DNA of 64,000 nucleotides from Lachnospiraceae bacterium NC2008 (GTDB taxonomy: Bacteria > Bacillota > Clostridia > Lachnospirales > Lachnospiraceae), in the NCBI GenBank assembly GCA_000687675.1, contig JHWS01000008.1, positions 26,471 through 90,470 of the forward strand. The letters run 5' to 3'. Shown here piece after piece: positions 8,843-17,623 of this stretch. The translations under genes and the position numbers were made by a program. How positions within the stretch are numbered: the stretch's first letter is position 1; the number at the start of each line of letters is the position of its first letter. The notes beneath the pieces are model-generated. The model did no database searches, was not told the DNA's origin, and was given only the letters and a program-made list of their open reading frames with translations.

Positions 8843-10354
8843 TTACTCCCTAGGCCCTTTCTCAGGAATCTTCAGATTCATTTCAAATCCGCCGTACTCG
8901 CATTTTTCTGCAATATCAACAACATCATCACTATTATAGAATAGTCTTAATCTACTAATTATATTAATAAGACCAACTCCGTTGCCATTGTTATCTCCTT
9001 CTGGCTTCTTATATGTACCATCAAGAATCTTTTCTCGTATCTCTGATGACATACCTTCACCATTATCAGATACAGATATAATAACCTTATCAGCTTCTTT
9101 GTATATAGAAAGATAGATAACTCCCTTTCCTTCCATATTTCGAATTCCGTGATTAACAGAGTTCTCAATAAGAGGCTGGATAATCATCTTAGGAACTTCA
9201 GTATATAGAAGGGATTCGTCTATATCTTTTACAAGCTTAATCTCTCCGCCAAATCTAACATCAAGAATAGCCATATAATAATCAACTAACTTAAGCTCAT
9301 CTTCTATGTTGGTAACACCATTATCCTTCTTTAGGTTGTATCTAAAGAACTTTGCAACATTGCCAATATATGAACTTGTTTTGCTAGCTCCCTCAAGCAT
9401 GGCAAGCTGCATGCCGGCATTTAAGGTATTAAATAAGAAATGTGGATCTGTCTGAGAAAGGAAATACTTAAGTTCAGCATCCTTAGCCTTGGCTTCCATC
9501 TTAAGTTCTCTTTCTCTAATATCTCTCTGTTCTTCAAGGTTCTTCTTTTCTCTAGCCATGTAATCCTTAATGGATACAAGCATCTCAGAGAAGGTTCTTG
9601 ATAAAACTCCTATTTCATCTTTTCTATCAGATACAGCAATCTCAGTATCAAAGTTTCCTTCTGATATTGCTATAGCATTGTCAGCAAGTTTTTCAATAGG
9701 AACAGTAATATGTAACGAGAAATACTGAAGTAACAAGAAAGTACATCCAGTAATTAATATTATGAATATGATACTGGATATTTCCAGATAATGCATGGAC
9801 TTCTTCATAACATCATATCTGTCATTGTTTTGCTGGAACTGAAGTACGTTTATAGAATAGATGTAGTCTAAGATGTACTCCTCCATCTTGCTTGCACTTT
9901 CATAACTTTCTTTATACTTAAGCACATTACGTCCACGCTTACTTTGAACAGTCTTTTCAGTAAGACTTATATATTCATCTATCATGGAAACCAGGTCATG
10001 TTGCATACCAAGAATCATCTCATCATTATCAGAAAGGTTCATTTCGTGAACTAAATCTTTAAGTTTTTCAATATCCTTATAATAGTTCTCCATAGCCCCT
10101 GTAGACTTTGTAAGAACATATTCTGTCAGGTTGTCATGAACAGTCTTTATCTCTTCTGAAAGCTTACTATTATATTTATTACTTGCGTATGCTTCATCGT
10201 GATCTTCAAGTTCCCTGTCTATAATAGCGAATACAAGTAAGTTAACCATGATAATGATGGCAATAGTTAAAGCAAATGCAAAAGAAAGCTGTTTGTTTAC
10301 AGACAGCTGCTTGGTAAGTTTTTTAAATTTTGACTTAAATATAGATTTTGCCAT
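8843..10354 (-). CDS. Sensor histidine kinase, LytS/YesM family
   Basis: A 503-residue membrane kinase. TM1 is at about 22-45, an extracellular helical domain at 46-190 and TM2 at 192-214. A HAMP-like segment follows, then a coiled coil to about 300. The His_kinase domain has His305 in TDPHFLFNTLN, and the ATPase domain shows NSVNHG and DNGEGMS. The extracellular region is rich in heptad-like helices, as in the LytS sensor that docks a sugar-binding protein. It overlaps the upstream gene by one base (TAATG) and lies 2 bases from the response regulator, so the three are co-translated. Confidence 0.92.
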   Translation of the reverse strand: MAKSIFKSKFKKLTKQLSVNKQLSFAFALTIAIIIMVNLLVFAIIDRELEDHDEAYASNKYNSKLSEEIKTVHDNLTEYVLTKSTGAMENYYKDIEKLKDLVHEMNLSDNDEMILGMQHDLVSMIDEYISLTEKTVQSKRGRNVLKYKESYESASKMEEYILDYIYSINVLQFQQNNDRYDVMKKSMHYLEISSIIFIILITGCTFLLLQYFSLHITVPIEKLADNAIAISEGNFDTEIAVSDRKDEIGVLSRTFSEMLVSIKDYMAREKKNLEEQRDIRERELKMEAKAKDAELKYFLSQTDPHFLFNTLNAGMQLAMLEGASKTSSYIGNVAKFFRYNLKKDNGVTNIEDELKLVDYYMAILDVRFGGEIKLVKDIDESLLYTEVPKMIIQPLIENSVNHGIRNMEGKGVIYLSIYKEADKVIISVSDNGEGMSSEIREKILDGTYKKPEGDNNGNGVGLINIISRLRLFYNSDDVVDIAEKCEYGGFEMNLKIPEKGPRE

Positions 10355-11376
10355 TACTTATCCGTCAAATAGTTTTCAACATTAGATTTATCAATAAGGC
10401 TTATGCCAGTTGGAATATAGGAACTAACATAGTTATTATTAATATATTCATAAAGTGCCTGTACGCACTGATTTCCCATATCTTCAGAATCAAGGATAAC
10501 TGTAGCATCAACTGCACCTGTAGATATACCTTTTATAACCGATGCATTTTTGTAATATCCTATATACTTAACGCTGGAGATTTTGTTGTAATCAATAAGA
10601 GCCTGATAGGTACAGGTTGTAATATCAGGATTAGTCGCAATAAAAATATTTGTTTCTTTATCGTTATAGATTATATTTCTTACATCCTCTTCTGTTGTAA
10701 GCATACTTTTACAGTTAACAAGCTTCATATCAATTGAGTAAGTCTTTGGGCCGGCATTGGCCTCAGCTAAGATTCCCTGATAGATGTTGTTACGGTTAGC
10801 CTCTGACATATTCTCTGGAATAAGAACTGTAACATTGATGCCAACGCTGGAACCCACATTGTATACTCCGGTACCATACATCTTTCCAAGATCATAATAG
10901 TTAGGCCCGATAAATGCCTTTCTTTCACTATCCGAAGAATCAACAAGCATGGTAACTACAGGTATACCTGCACTTTTTGCATCATTAATAAGGTTCTTAA
11001 TTTCTGGACTCTCATCAGCTTCCACAATTATGCCGTCTGGCTTAGAAGCTATAGCCATAGTAAGGTAATCAATCTTATTATAAGAGCCTCTAAGACCATT
11101 CCCCATAAGCTCTACATATACACCCTTTTCCTTGCCTGCTTCTTTTGCAGCATAGTACGCCTCACGCATAAATTCATCATCTATATCGCTAACAACAAAA
11201 ACATATGTAGAATTGTAATCTTTGGAAACATCAGTAGAATTCATACGAGTGCGAAGAAAATATATACGATATACAGTCATCCCTACGCCTGCAATTAAAA
11301 GAATAAGCCCTAATATGAGATAGGCTACTTTAGATAATCTATTTTTATTATTCTTGCCCTTAGATTCTTTACTCAT
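10354..11376 (-). CDS. Membrane-anchored type I sugar-binding protein
   Basis: About 340 residues: a lysine-rich cytoplasmic N-terminus (MSKESKGKNNKNRLSK), one membrane span of about 20 residues, then an extracytoplasmic Peripla_BP_4 fold (YVFVVSDIDDEFMREAYYAAK; DGIIVEADESPEIKNLI; NIFIATNPDITTC). It has no cleavage site or lipobox, so it stays tethered. It is first in the kinase operon, which makes it a second candidate ligand sensor rather than a transport protein. The frame extends to a TTG at 11410-11412, but the ATG at 11376 gives a natural membrane-protein start. Neither start has a clear ribosome binding site, so the start is uncertain. Confidence 0.8.
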   Translation of the reverse strand: MSKESKGKNNKNRLSKVAYLILGLILLIAGVGMTVYRIYFLRTRMNSTDVSKDYNSTYVFVVSDIDDEFMREAYYAAKEAGKEKGVYVELMGNGLRGSYNKIDYLTMAIASKPDGIIVEADESPEIKNLINDAKSAGIPVVTMLVDSSDSERKAFIGPNYYDLGKMYGTGVYNVGSSVGINVTVLIPENMSEANRNNIYQGILAEANAGPKTYSIDMKLVNCKSMLTTEEDVRNIIYNDKETNIFIATNPDITTCTYQALIDYNKISSVKYIGYYKNASVIKGISTGAVDATVILDSEDMGNQCVQALYEYINNNYVSSYIPTGISLIDKSNVENYLTDK

Positions 11377-11424
11377 AAATATTATATTAACTATAAGTAT
11401 GAATCTTTTCAAGATTATAAATAT

Positions 11425-11503
11425 CGAGCAGGAGCTTTACTCCTGCTCGCTGCGCGGGATACGTCCGGCGAAGCCGGAGATTTACCTTACGCCTCCCTGC
11501 GCA
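11425..11503. other. GC-rich compound hairpin between gap and the sensor operon
   Basis: Two stems lie in an AT-rich context. CGAGCAGGAG/CTCCTGCTCG (11425-11449) is a perfect 10-bp stem with a 5-base loop. TCCGGC-GAA-GCCGGA (11464-11478) sits inside an outer helix formed by TGCGC-GGGA (11451-11459) and TCCC-TGCGCA (near 11494-11503). It lies between the gap terminator and the first sensor-operon gene. It could be a leader structure, an mRNA-stability element or a mobile repeat. I do not recognise a known riboswitch. Confidence 0.6.
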
Positions 11504-11536
11504 TAAAAAAAGATCCTGACAGAAAACTGTCAGGAC
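11504..11536 (-). terminator. Rho-independent terminator of gap
   Basis: TCCTGACAG (11514-11522) pairs with CTGTCAGGA (11527-11535) around a 4-base loop. On the minus strand a run of seven T follows (11505-11511). It is 25 bases past the gap stop codon. Confidence 0.93.
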
Positions 11537-11560
11537 CTTTAACATTTTTAAGAACTATAA

Positions 11561-12562
11561 TTAGCCAAGTTCTGCGAAGTACTTGATTGTTCTTACCATC
11601 TGAGATGTGTAAGAGTTCTCGTTATCATACCAAGAAACAACCTGTACTAAGTTGTCTTCGCCAACCATTGTCTGTGTAGCATCGAAGATTGAACCATATG
11701 TTGAACCTACGATATCTGAAGAAACGATTTCTTCCTCGTTGTAACCGAATGACTCTGTTGCAGCAGCCTTCATTGCAGCGTTGATTTCTTCCTTAGTTAC
11801 AGACTTCTCAACTGTTGCTACAAGGATTGTTGTAGAACCTGTTGGAGTTGGAACTCTCTGAGCTGAACCGATGAGCTTTCCGTTAAGTTCTGGAATAACA
11901 AGACCGATAGCCTTAGCTGCACCTGTTGAGTTAGGAACAATGTTGATAGCACCTGCACGTGATCTTCTGAGGTCACCCTTTCTCTGAGGACCATCAAGGA
12001 TCATCTGATCACCTGTGTAAGCGTGAATTGTGCTCATGATACCAGACTTGATACCAGCGAGATCGTTAAGTGCCTTAGCCATAGGAGCTAAGCAGTTTGT
12101 TGTACAAGAAGCTGCAGAGATGATCTTATCTTCTGGCTTAAGTGTCTTGTGGTTAACGTTGTAAACGATAGTAGGAAGATCGTTACCAGCTGGAGCTGAG
12201 ATAACTACCTTCTTAGCACCTGCATTGATATGAGCCTGAGCCTTTTCCTTTGATGTATAGAAACCTGAGCACTCAAGAACTACATCAACACCAAGCTCGC
12301 CCCAAGGACAGTTGTTTGCGTCTGGCTCTTTGTAAATCTTAAGAGTCTTACCATCAACTGTGATTGAATCTTCGCCTGCTGAAACTGTATCAGCCTTAGC
12401 GTACTTACCCTGTGATGAGTCATACTTAAGAAGATGTGCTAACATCTTAGGAGATGTTAAATCGTTGATTGCTACTACTTCGTATCCTTCAGCACCAAAC
12501 ATCTGTCTGAATGCAAGACGACCGATACGACCAAAACCATTAATTGCTACTTTTACTGACAT
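11561..12562 (-). CDS. gap: Glyceraldehyde-3-phosphate dehydrogenase
   Basis: A 333-residue glycolytic enzyme that oxidises and phosphorylates glyceraldehyde 3-phosphate to 1,3-bisphosphoglycerate with NAD. The N-terminal Rossmann motif NGFGRIGR, the active-site Cys153 in [12 protein letters not shown] and the C-terminal SWYDNE motif are all intact. Length is the usual one. It has an AGGAGGA site, its own sigma-A-type promoter and its own terminator, so it is a monocistronic unit. Codon use is strongly optimised, as expected for an abundant enzyme. Confidence 0.98.
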   Translation of the reverse strand: MSVKVAINGFGRIGRLAFRQMFGAEGYEVVAINDLTSPKMLAHLLKYDSSQGKYAKADTVSAGEDSITVDGKTLKIYKEPDANNCPWGELGVDVVLECSGFYTSKEKAQAHINAGAKKVVISAPAGNDLPTIVYNVNHKTLKPEDKIISAASCTTNCLAPMAKALNDLAGIKSGIMSTIHAYTGDQMILDGPQRKGDLRRSRAGAINIVPNSTGAAKAIGLVIPELNGKLIGSAQRVPTPTGSTTILVATVEKSVTKEEINAAMKAAATESFGYNEEEIVSSDIVGSTYGSIFDATQTMVGEDNLVQVVSWYDNENSYTSQMVRTIKYFAELG

Positions 12563-12617
12563 TTTGAAGTCCTCCTAAAAATATTTCGATTAGATTATCA
12601 CTAATCGCAGTAAATTT

Positions 12618-12646
12618 ATTTTATATAATCTTAAATTCATTTTCAA
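12618..12646 (-). promoter_or_regulatory. Promoter of gap
   Basis: On the minus strand a -35 TTGAAA (12641-12646) and -10 TAAAAT (12618-12623) are separated by exactly 17 bases. They lie 56 bases upstream of the ATG. Downstream in the leader CGATTAG/CTAATCG (12587-12607) can form a small hairpin before the AGGAGG. Confidence 0.7.
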
Positions 12647-12728
12647 GATGTATTTGTAAAGAATAACAAGAAATTTTAGCCTATTTATGGTATATTTTAC
12701 CTAATCATTAATTTATTTAGGAGGAAAC

Positions 12729-13544
12729 ATGATTCGAGCAGATTATCATATGCACAGTTCATATTCCGGCGACTCAGATGCAAAGCAGGAAAGTATGATA
12801 CTTAGTGCTATCAATAAGGGTATAACCCATATATGCTTTACAGACCATCAGGACTTTGACTTCCCAGTAGATGAAGAATGCCCTGCCGGTTATTTTGAAT
12901 TCAACACAGACCAGTACTTCTTTGATGTTGCCATGCTTAAGGCTAAGTACGACGAACTAATCTCTATTAATATAGGTGTAGAACTTGGTATGCAGGAACA
13001 TCTTGCAGAAAGTAATGATGTTTACGTTGGCCAGTATGACTTCGATTTCGTTATTGCATCATCACATCTTTGCCACGGCAAGGATCCATATAAAGCCAGT
13101 TTCTACGAAGGAAGAACTGAAAAGGAAGCATATCACGAATACTTCCAATCTATATATGACAACGTCAAACTCTTCCAAAACTTTGATGTATATGGTCACT
13201 TAGACTACGCTCTTAGATATGGTCCAACAAAAAATCAAAACTTTGTCTTTGATGAATATAAAGAAGAAATTGATAAAATTCTACATATTCTTATTGATAA
13301 CGGAAAAGGTATCGAGGTTAATACAAGCGGATATGCAAAGGGCATGAATGGTCCTAACCCATGTAAAGACATTATCCTTGAGTACAAGAAGCTTGGTGGT
13401 GAGATTCTTACAATCGGTAGTGATGCCCACAAGCCAGCTGATATTGCAGCTGACTATGACAAGGCTGAGGCCCTTATTAAAGAATGCGGCTTCGACCATT
13501 ACTACATCTTCAACCAGCGTAAACCAGAGGTCATGAAATTCTAA
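12729..13544 (+). CDS. PHP-domain phosphatase, histidinol-phosphatase family
   Basis: A 271-residue metal-dependent phosphoesterase of the PHP superfamily. The metal ligands are spread as HMHSSYSGD at residues 6-14, FTDHQDFDFP near 37, GVELGMQEH near 83, SSHLCHG near 110, YGHLDYALRYG near 155 and GSDAHKP near 232. This layout matches HisJ/HisK-type histidinol phosphatases. No other histidine biosynthesis gene is nearby, so the substrate is uncertain. It reads divergently from gap and has an AGGAGGA site 5 bases from the ATG and a clear terminator. Confidence 0.85.
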   Translation: MIRADYHMHSSYSGDSDAKQESMILSAINKGITHICFTDHQDFDFPVDEECPAGYFEFNTDQYFFDVAMLKAKYDELISINIGVELGMQEHLAESNDVYVGQYDFDFVIASSHLCHGKDPYKASFYEGRTEKEAYHEYFQSIYDNVKLFQNFDVYGHLDYALRYGPTKNQNFVFDEYKEEIDKILHILIDNGKGIEVNTSGYAKGMNGPNPCKDIILEYKKLGGEILTIGSDAHKPADIAADYDKAEALIKECGFDHYYIFNQRKPEVMKF

Positions 13545-13548
13545 TCCC

Positions 13549-13571
13549 AAGCCCCTTCGGGGGCTTCTTTT
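13549..13571 (+). terminator. Terminator of the PHP gene
   Basis: AAGCCCC-TTCG-GGGGCTT (13549-13566) followed by CTTTTA. The stem has a stable TTCG loop and starts 4 bases after the stop codon. Confidence 0.92.
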
Positions 13572-13588
13572 ATACCCTTTTCTATGAC

Positions 13589-13727
13589 GCCTGCCATAGC
13601 CTATGCATAACCCATATATCGACTGGTGACATGCGCTCCCTTATTTTTCTAATGAACAACAAATTGTTCAAAAAAAATATAGGGAGCTTGTCAATGTCTC
13701 ATATGGGCATGCACAGGCTAGGCAGGC
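13589..13727. repeat. Large imperfect palindrome (139 bp), MITE-like
   Basis: GCCTGCC at 13589 pairs with GGCAGGC at 13721-13727. The arms continue inward through TAGCC/GGCTA, TATGCAT/GTGCATG, CCCATAT/ATATGGG and GCTCCCT/AGGGAGC with small bulges. The centre holds a second perfect hairpin, TGAACAA-CAAA-TTGTTCA (near 13652-13670). It fills the space between two convergent genes and encodes no credible protein. It could be a miniature mobile element or a structured RNA. Confidence 0.7.
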
Positions 13728-13736
13728 GGCTACGAC

Positions 13737-13768
13737 ATAAAAAAGCGCAGGCCGTATGGTCTGCGCTG
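13737..13768 (-). terminator. Terminator of xerD
   Basis: AGCGCAG (13744-13750) pairs with CTGCGCT (13761-13767), with a run of six T on the minus strand at 13738-13743, 25 bases after the xerD stop. Confidence 0.88.
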
Positions 13769-13792
13769 GTTAGGTTGGTTTGTGAAGAGGGA

Positions 13793-14677
13793 TTATCCTC
13801 TTGGGAAGTTCTTAGCATATACTTCGCGAATCTTGTTCTGTGTCATGTTGGCATATATCTGTGTTGTAGATATATCTGAGTGACCAAGCATCTCCTGTAC
13901 TGATCTAAGATCTGCTCCGTTCTCAACAAGATGAGCTGCGAATGAATGTCTAAGTGTATGTGGTGTGATATCTGTTGTGATACCAGCCTTCTTTGCATAG
14001 TACTTAATAAGCTTCCAGAATCCCTGACGGCTCATTGGCTGTCCCTGGCAGTTTGTGAATAATACATCTGATGTCTTATCCTGGATAAGTACGCTTCTTG
14101 TATTTCTAAGGTAGTCTGTAAGTGCACGCTTAGCTGGTGCTCCAAATGGTACTACTCTTTCCTTATGTGCATCACGGCAGATAATATATCCAACCTGAAG
14201 ATTTACATCTGAAACTTTAAGGTTAATAAGTTCTGATACTCTGATACCTGTTGCATATAAGAGTTCAAGCATAGCTCTGTCTCTAACTTCCTTAGGAAGT
14301 ACGCCACGTGGCTGGTCAAGAAGCTTATTGACTTCCTCAGTCGTTAATATTTCTGGAAGTTTCTTCTCAATCTTTGGTGCCTTAAGCATCTCAGATACAT
14401 CACTTGCAACAACTCCTTCTTTAAATAAATAATGGAATAATGCCTTAATAGATGCAATGTTTCTTGATACTGTTGCTGCTGCGAAGTTGTTCTTCTCAAG
14501 ATATAAGATATATGACTGAAGGTTAGTTACTGTAACCTTAGATACATCATCGATACCCTGCATAGCAAGATATTTAACAAGTTTGTTAAGATCCCTCTTA
14601 TAAGATAATTCCGTATTGGCAGATGTTTTCTTTACCCCGTGTAAATACTCCATAAAATCGTTAATCTGCTTTTCCAT
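13793..14677 (-). CDS. xerD: Site-specific tyrosine recombinase XerD
   Basis: A 294-residue tyrosine recombinase that resolves chromosome dimers at dif together with XerC or a homologue. The N-terminal SAM-like domain covers residues 1-85. The catalytic set is complete: Arg146 (ATGIRVSEL), Lys172, His240 and Arg243 (TPHTLRHSF), His266 (LGHSDIS) and Tyr275 (TQIYANMT). The length and ending match XerD rather than a phage integrase, and no prophage lies nearby. The ribosome binding site is GGGAG. Confidence 0.93.
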   Translation of the reverse strand: MEKQINDFMEYLHGVKKTSANTELSYKRDLNKLVKYLAMQGIDDVSKVTVTNLQSYILYLEKNNFAAATVSRNIASIKALFHYLFKEGVVASDVSEMLKAPKIEKKLPEILTTEEVNKLLDQPRGVLPKEVRDRAMLELLYATGIRVSELINLKVSDVNLQVGYIICRDAHKERVVPFGAPAKRALTDYLRNTRSVLIQDKTSDVLFTNCQGQPMSRQGFWKLIKYYAKKAGITTDITPHTLRHSFAAHLVENGADLRSVQEMLGHSDISTTQIYANMTQNKIREVYAKNFPRG

Positions 14678-15006
14678 ACTGCCTAGCTCCCTCTCTCCGT
14701 GTTTAAATTAGTATAACTTTTGGGTTAACCTTTTATGTCAAATAATTATTTGAAACCACTTGTTAACCACATCTAGATGTAATTATAGGGAAATGTTTTT
14801 GTAAAAGCAATCCTTAATTTTTCTCAAAACCATTGCCAATACTGGCTTTGCGAGCATTTTTCGCAAGATGATGTTTCAAGTTTTTACCCCCTCCACTACA
14901 TCTTGTAAAAAAATATTTTTAAAAATTTTTAAAAAAAGTTATGTCAAGCATTGATGACATAACTTTTATGAAGTCAATTGACTATTCAGGTCATTTTATT
15001 GTATTT
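14678..15006. other. Gene-free interval upstream of xerD
   Basis: An AT-rich 329-base gap. Near xerD a TTGACA (minus strand, 14736-14741) and TATACT (14710-14715) resemble a promoter, but the 20-base spacing is too long. A small hairpin TTGCGA/TCGCAA lies around 14848-14866, and the far end holds the terminator of the Nudix gene. I see no coding sequence or known RNA here. Confidence 0.5.
14927..14966 (-). terminator. Terminator of the Nudix/RqcH unit
   Basis: AAGTTATGTCA (14936-14946) pairs with TGACATAACTT (14955-14965). On the minus strand the stem runs into TTTTTTT and further T-rich sequence. Confidence 0.85.
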
Positions 15007-15573
15007 TTACTTATTCACAAACTTATCCTTATATGCAAGTATAGCTGCTATGGTTTTTGAGTCTTGCATCTTGCCGCTATAGATAAGATCTGTAAGGTCA
15101 TCTACCGACCATTCCTCAGGAGTTATAAACTCATCTTCGTCTAAGTGCTGCTGTCTCTTATGAAGACCTGTTGCAACATAAATATCTATCTTCTCATTAC
15201 AAAATGCTACCGTTGTATATATAGAAATAAGAAGTTCGATATTATCAGCCTGATAGCCTGTTTCCTCCTCTAGTTCTCTTCTTGCTGCATCAAGAGTAGG
15301 TTCATCTGCTGAGTTAAGTCCACCAGCTGGAATCTCTAATGTAACTCTATCTAAGGCATTTCTATACTGTCTTACCATAAGAAGCTTGCCATCAGCTGTA
15401 ACTGGCACTACTGCAGCAGCCCCTTTATGACCAATAAAGTCATATTTATCAATATGTCCATTAGGAATCTTAACTGTATCTTCGTAGATATTAATTATTC
15501 GTCCTTCTCTGACCAGCTTTCTATCTAGTCTTTCAACATACATCTCTTCTTCAGTAACATATCCTTTTCCCAT
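15007..15573 (-). CDS. nudF: ADP-ribose pyrophosphatase-type Nudix hydrolase
   Basis: A 188-residue Nudix hydrolase that probably splits ADP-ribose into AMP and ribose 5-phosphate. The full Nudix box is present, starting at G in EIPAGGLNSADEP and ending RRELEEETGY, with correct spacing. The segment YRNALDRVTLEIPAG is typical of the ADP-ribose branch. It lies 28 bases after rqcH on the same strand and shares its terminator, so the two are probably co-transcribed. Substrate assignment rests on family similarity. Confidence 0.88.
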   Translation of the reverse strand: MGKGYVTEEEMYVERLDRKLVREGRIINIYEDTVKIPNGHIDKYDFIGHKGAAAVVPVTADGKLLMVRQYRNALDRVTLEIPAGGLNSADEPTLDAARRELEEETGYQADNIELLISIYTTVAFCNEKIDIYVATGLHKRQQHLDEDEFITPEEWSVDDLTDLIYSGKMQDSKTIAAILAYKDKFVNK

Positions 15574-15601
15574 AAATAAACCTCTTTATTAATCTTTTAT
15601 A

Positions 15602-17353
15602 CTAGACCTCTTTAAGCTGACTTATATCAGGTATGGCAATCAGCGAATAGTTTGTGTAATAAACTACAAATCCTGGTGCTGAACCATTAGGATGCTTAAG
15701 ATTTCTCCTTACTGTATAGTCAACTTCCACCTTATCCTGATTCTTTGCCTTGCAATAATATGCTGCAAGGGAAGCAGCTCTTTCATAAACTTTATCATCA
15801 AGCTCACCTTTTTCGTTGACCTTGGTTGATTTTACTATAACATGTGAGCCTGGCACTTTCTTAGCATGGAACCACCAGTCATCCGGTCCCGCTATCTTAA
15901 ATGACAGTTCTTCGTTCTGATAGTTATTCTTTCCTACAAAGTAATCATTGCCGTCTTCGTCTACGTAGTGGAAAGGCTTGGATACCACCTTTTCCTTCTT
16001 ACTGCCATTCTTACGGTTAATTATCCCCATGTCCATTAGTTCTTCTTTTATCTGAACCAGGTCTTCTTCCTTTGGGGCTATATCAAGAGATGTCATAATC
16101 ATATCAAGCTGATTAAGTTCATCTCCTGTAGTCTTAGTAAGCTCTGTAAGAGCCTCATTTGTTCTCTTAAGCTTTGCATACTTGTTAAAGTACTTCTTGG
16201 CATTCTCAAGAGGGCTTATTTCTGGATCAAGAGGTATGGTTATATTCTCGTTAGTATAGTAATTTAATGCCTCCATACTCTTTGAACCTTCAGGAACAGA
16301 ATAGCCGTAAGCCGTTATAAGTTCGCCATACACCTTATATTTTTCTCTTTTTTCAGTATCCTTAAGCTGTTTAAGCTGTAAGTCGTACTTTTTAGAAGTT
16401 CTTTCCAAGGCATTTTGCACGATTCGTCTAAGGTCACTGGACTTCTGTCTAACCCTAACCAGCGCCTCCTTCTTGGAATAATACTGACAAAGCAAATCAG
16501 AAATCGACTTAGACTCAACATAGTTAGCATATCCAGGTATCTCTATAGCGCAGTACTCTGAGATATTATTATTCTCAATAAAGTATCTCGGTGTAAACTC
16601 TGCCTTCTTCACCTTATTCATAATAGCTGCAAATGCCTGCCAAAGTTCATCTTTCTCCTTATCTGAAAGACTTGCTACATTCTTATCTGTAGAAACTTCA
16701 GCCATATTGCAGGCTGCCATAGCAATCATAGGCGAGATTCCGTTATAGGTTTCATAAATCAGCTTATATACTGGAGTTCCGTTTGTGGCATTATCCTCAT
16801 AAATCTTCTCCCTGAATTCCTGGCTGTCTGTAAACATAGGGTTATACTTCTCGCTGGTTTTAGGGATAAAATATTCATGTCCCGGAAGAACCTGTCTAAC
16901 TGAAGATACCGAAGCTGGAATACGCTTTATAGAGTCGATAATCACATTCTTATCATTAATTAAGATGATATTAGAGTGCTTACCCATGATTTCTACAACT
17001 AAAAACAGAGTTTCAATGTCCCCCATCTCATTAAAGTGTGTAAACTCCATCTTAATGATTCTTTCAAAATCAGGCTGGTGAAACCTGGTTATAACTGCAT
17101 TCTGCATATATTTTCTAAGAAGCATGCAAAATGCTGGCGCAGTTATAGGGCTCTTCTTACTCTCATCAGTAATATAAACAAGAGGTAATGAAGCCGATGC
17201 AGAAATAAGCACCTTAGTTACATCCTTACCGTTCTTTATCTGAAGGCCAATTTCATCCTTTTCAGGCTGAGTTATCTTCATAACTCTGCCGCCTATACAC
17301 AATCTATTAAGTTCATCAGTTACAGCCGCAACCGTTATTCCATCGTATGCCAT
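15602..17353 (-). CDS. rqcH: RqcH, ribosome-associated quality-control factor (NFACT family)
   Basis: A 583-residue NFACT protein: NFACT-N at 1-200, helical and coiled-coil middle, and NFACT-R near the C-terminus with DDWWFHAKKVPGSHVIVKS. RqcH binds obstructed 50S subunits and adds alanine tails to stalled peptides; older annotation calls it fibronectin-binding protein. LFLVVEIMGKHSNIILI is the family-diagnostic stretch. At positions 97-98, where Bacillus RqcH has the functionally important Asp-Arg, this protein has Glu-Arg (DFERII). Length is normal. Confidence 0.92.
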   Translation of the reverse strand: MAYDGITVAAVTDELNRLCIGGRVMKITQPEKDEIGLQIKNGKDVTKVLISASASLPLVYITDESKKSPITAPAFCMLLRKYMQNAVITRFHQPDFERIIKMEFTHFNEMGDIETLFLVVEIMGKHSNIILINDKNVIIDSIKRIPASVSSVRQVLPGHEYFIPKTSEKYNPMFTDSQEFREKIYEDNATNGTPVYKLIYETYNGISPMIAMAACNMAEVSTDKNVASLSDKEKDELWQAFAAIMNKVKKAEFTPRYFIENNNISEYCAIEIPGYANYVESKSISDLLCQYYSKKEALVRVRQKSSDLRRIVQNALERTSKKYDLQLKQLKDTEKREKYKVYGELITAYGYSVPEGSKSMEALNYYTNENITIPLDPEISPLENAKKYFNKYAKLKRTNEALTELTKTTGDELNQLDMIMTSLDIAPKEEDLVQIKEELMDMGIINRKNGSKKEKVVSKPFHYVDEDGNDYFVGKNNYQNEELSFKIAGPDDWWFHAKKVPGSHVIVKSTKVNEKGELDDKVYERAASLAAYYCKAKNQDKVEVDYTVRRNLKHPNGSAPGFVVYYTNYSLIAIPDISQLKEV

Positions 17354-17425
17354 ATATTCTCTCCTTGGCCAAGTCTACCACTAGATTAAACCACAATAGT
17401 TTATTTATCTCAAGTTTTGTAGATA

Positions 17426-17599
17426 CGCCCAGGCCATGCCTTGGGTTAAGATTTGCGACATTAATTGCCGCAGAGAGGAAATCCATCCCGAGGCTCTTAC
17501 GCTCGAAGGCATTCCTGAGAGTGTTAGAGCCTCGTGGATTAGTTTCTCGGAGCGCTTGGCAATTACGAGCAAAGATTAATTCAAGGTACGGCCTGGGCG
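17426..17599. repeat. Large imperfect palindrome (174 bp)
   Basis: CGCCCAGGCC (17426) pairs with GGCCTGGGCG (17590-17599). The arms continue through CCTTG/CAAGG, TTAA-GATTTGC/GCAAAGATTAA, TAATTGCC/GGCAATTA, ATCCA/TGGAT, CGAGGCTCT/AGAGCCTCG and ACGCTC/GAGTGT. Because it is palindromic, overlapping open frames of about 90-105 codons appear on both strands; these are artefacts. It fills most of the 336-base gap upstream of rqcH and is followed by the terminator of the aminotransferase gene. Confidence 0.75.
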
Positions 17600-17623
17600 T
17601 TCGCAATATTAATCCCGAGACAT

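Noticed and set aside
13631..13879. An 82-codon plus-strand frame overlapping the palindrome and the xerD end
   Set aside because: It runs antisense through the conserved xerD end and the palindromic element; no homology-like features.
14678..15006. TTGACA-20-TATACT as xerD promoter
   Set aside because: The 20-base spacing is outside the normal 16-18 range, so I do not list it as a supported promoter.
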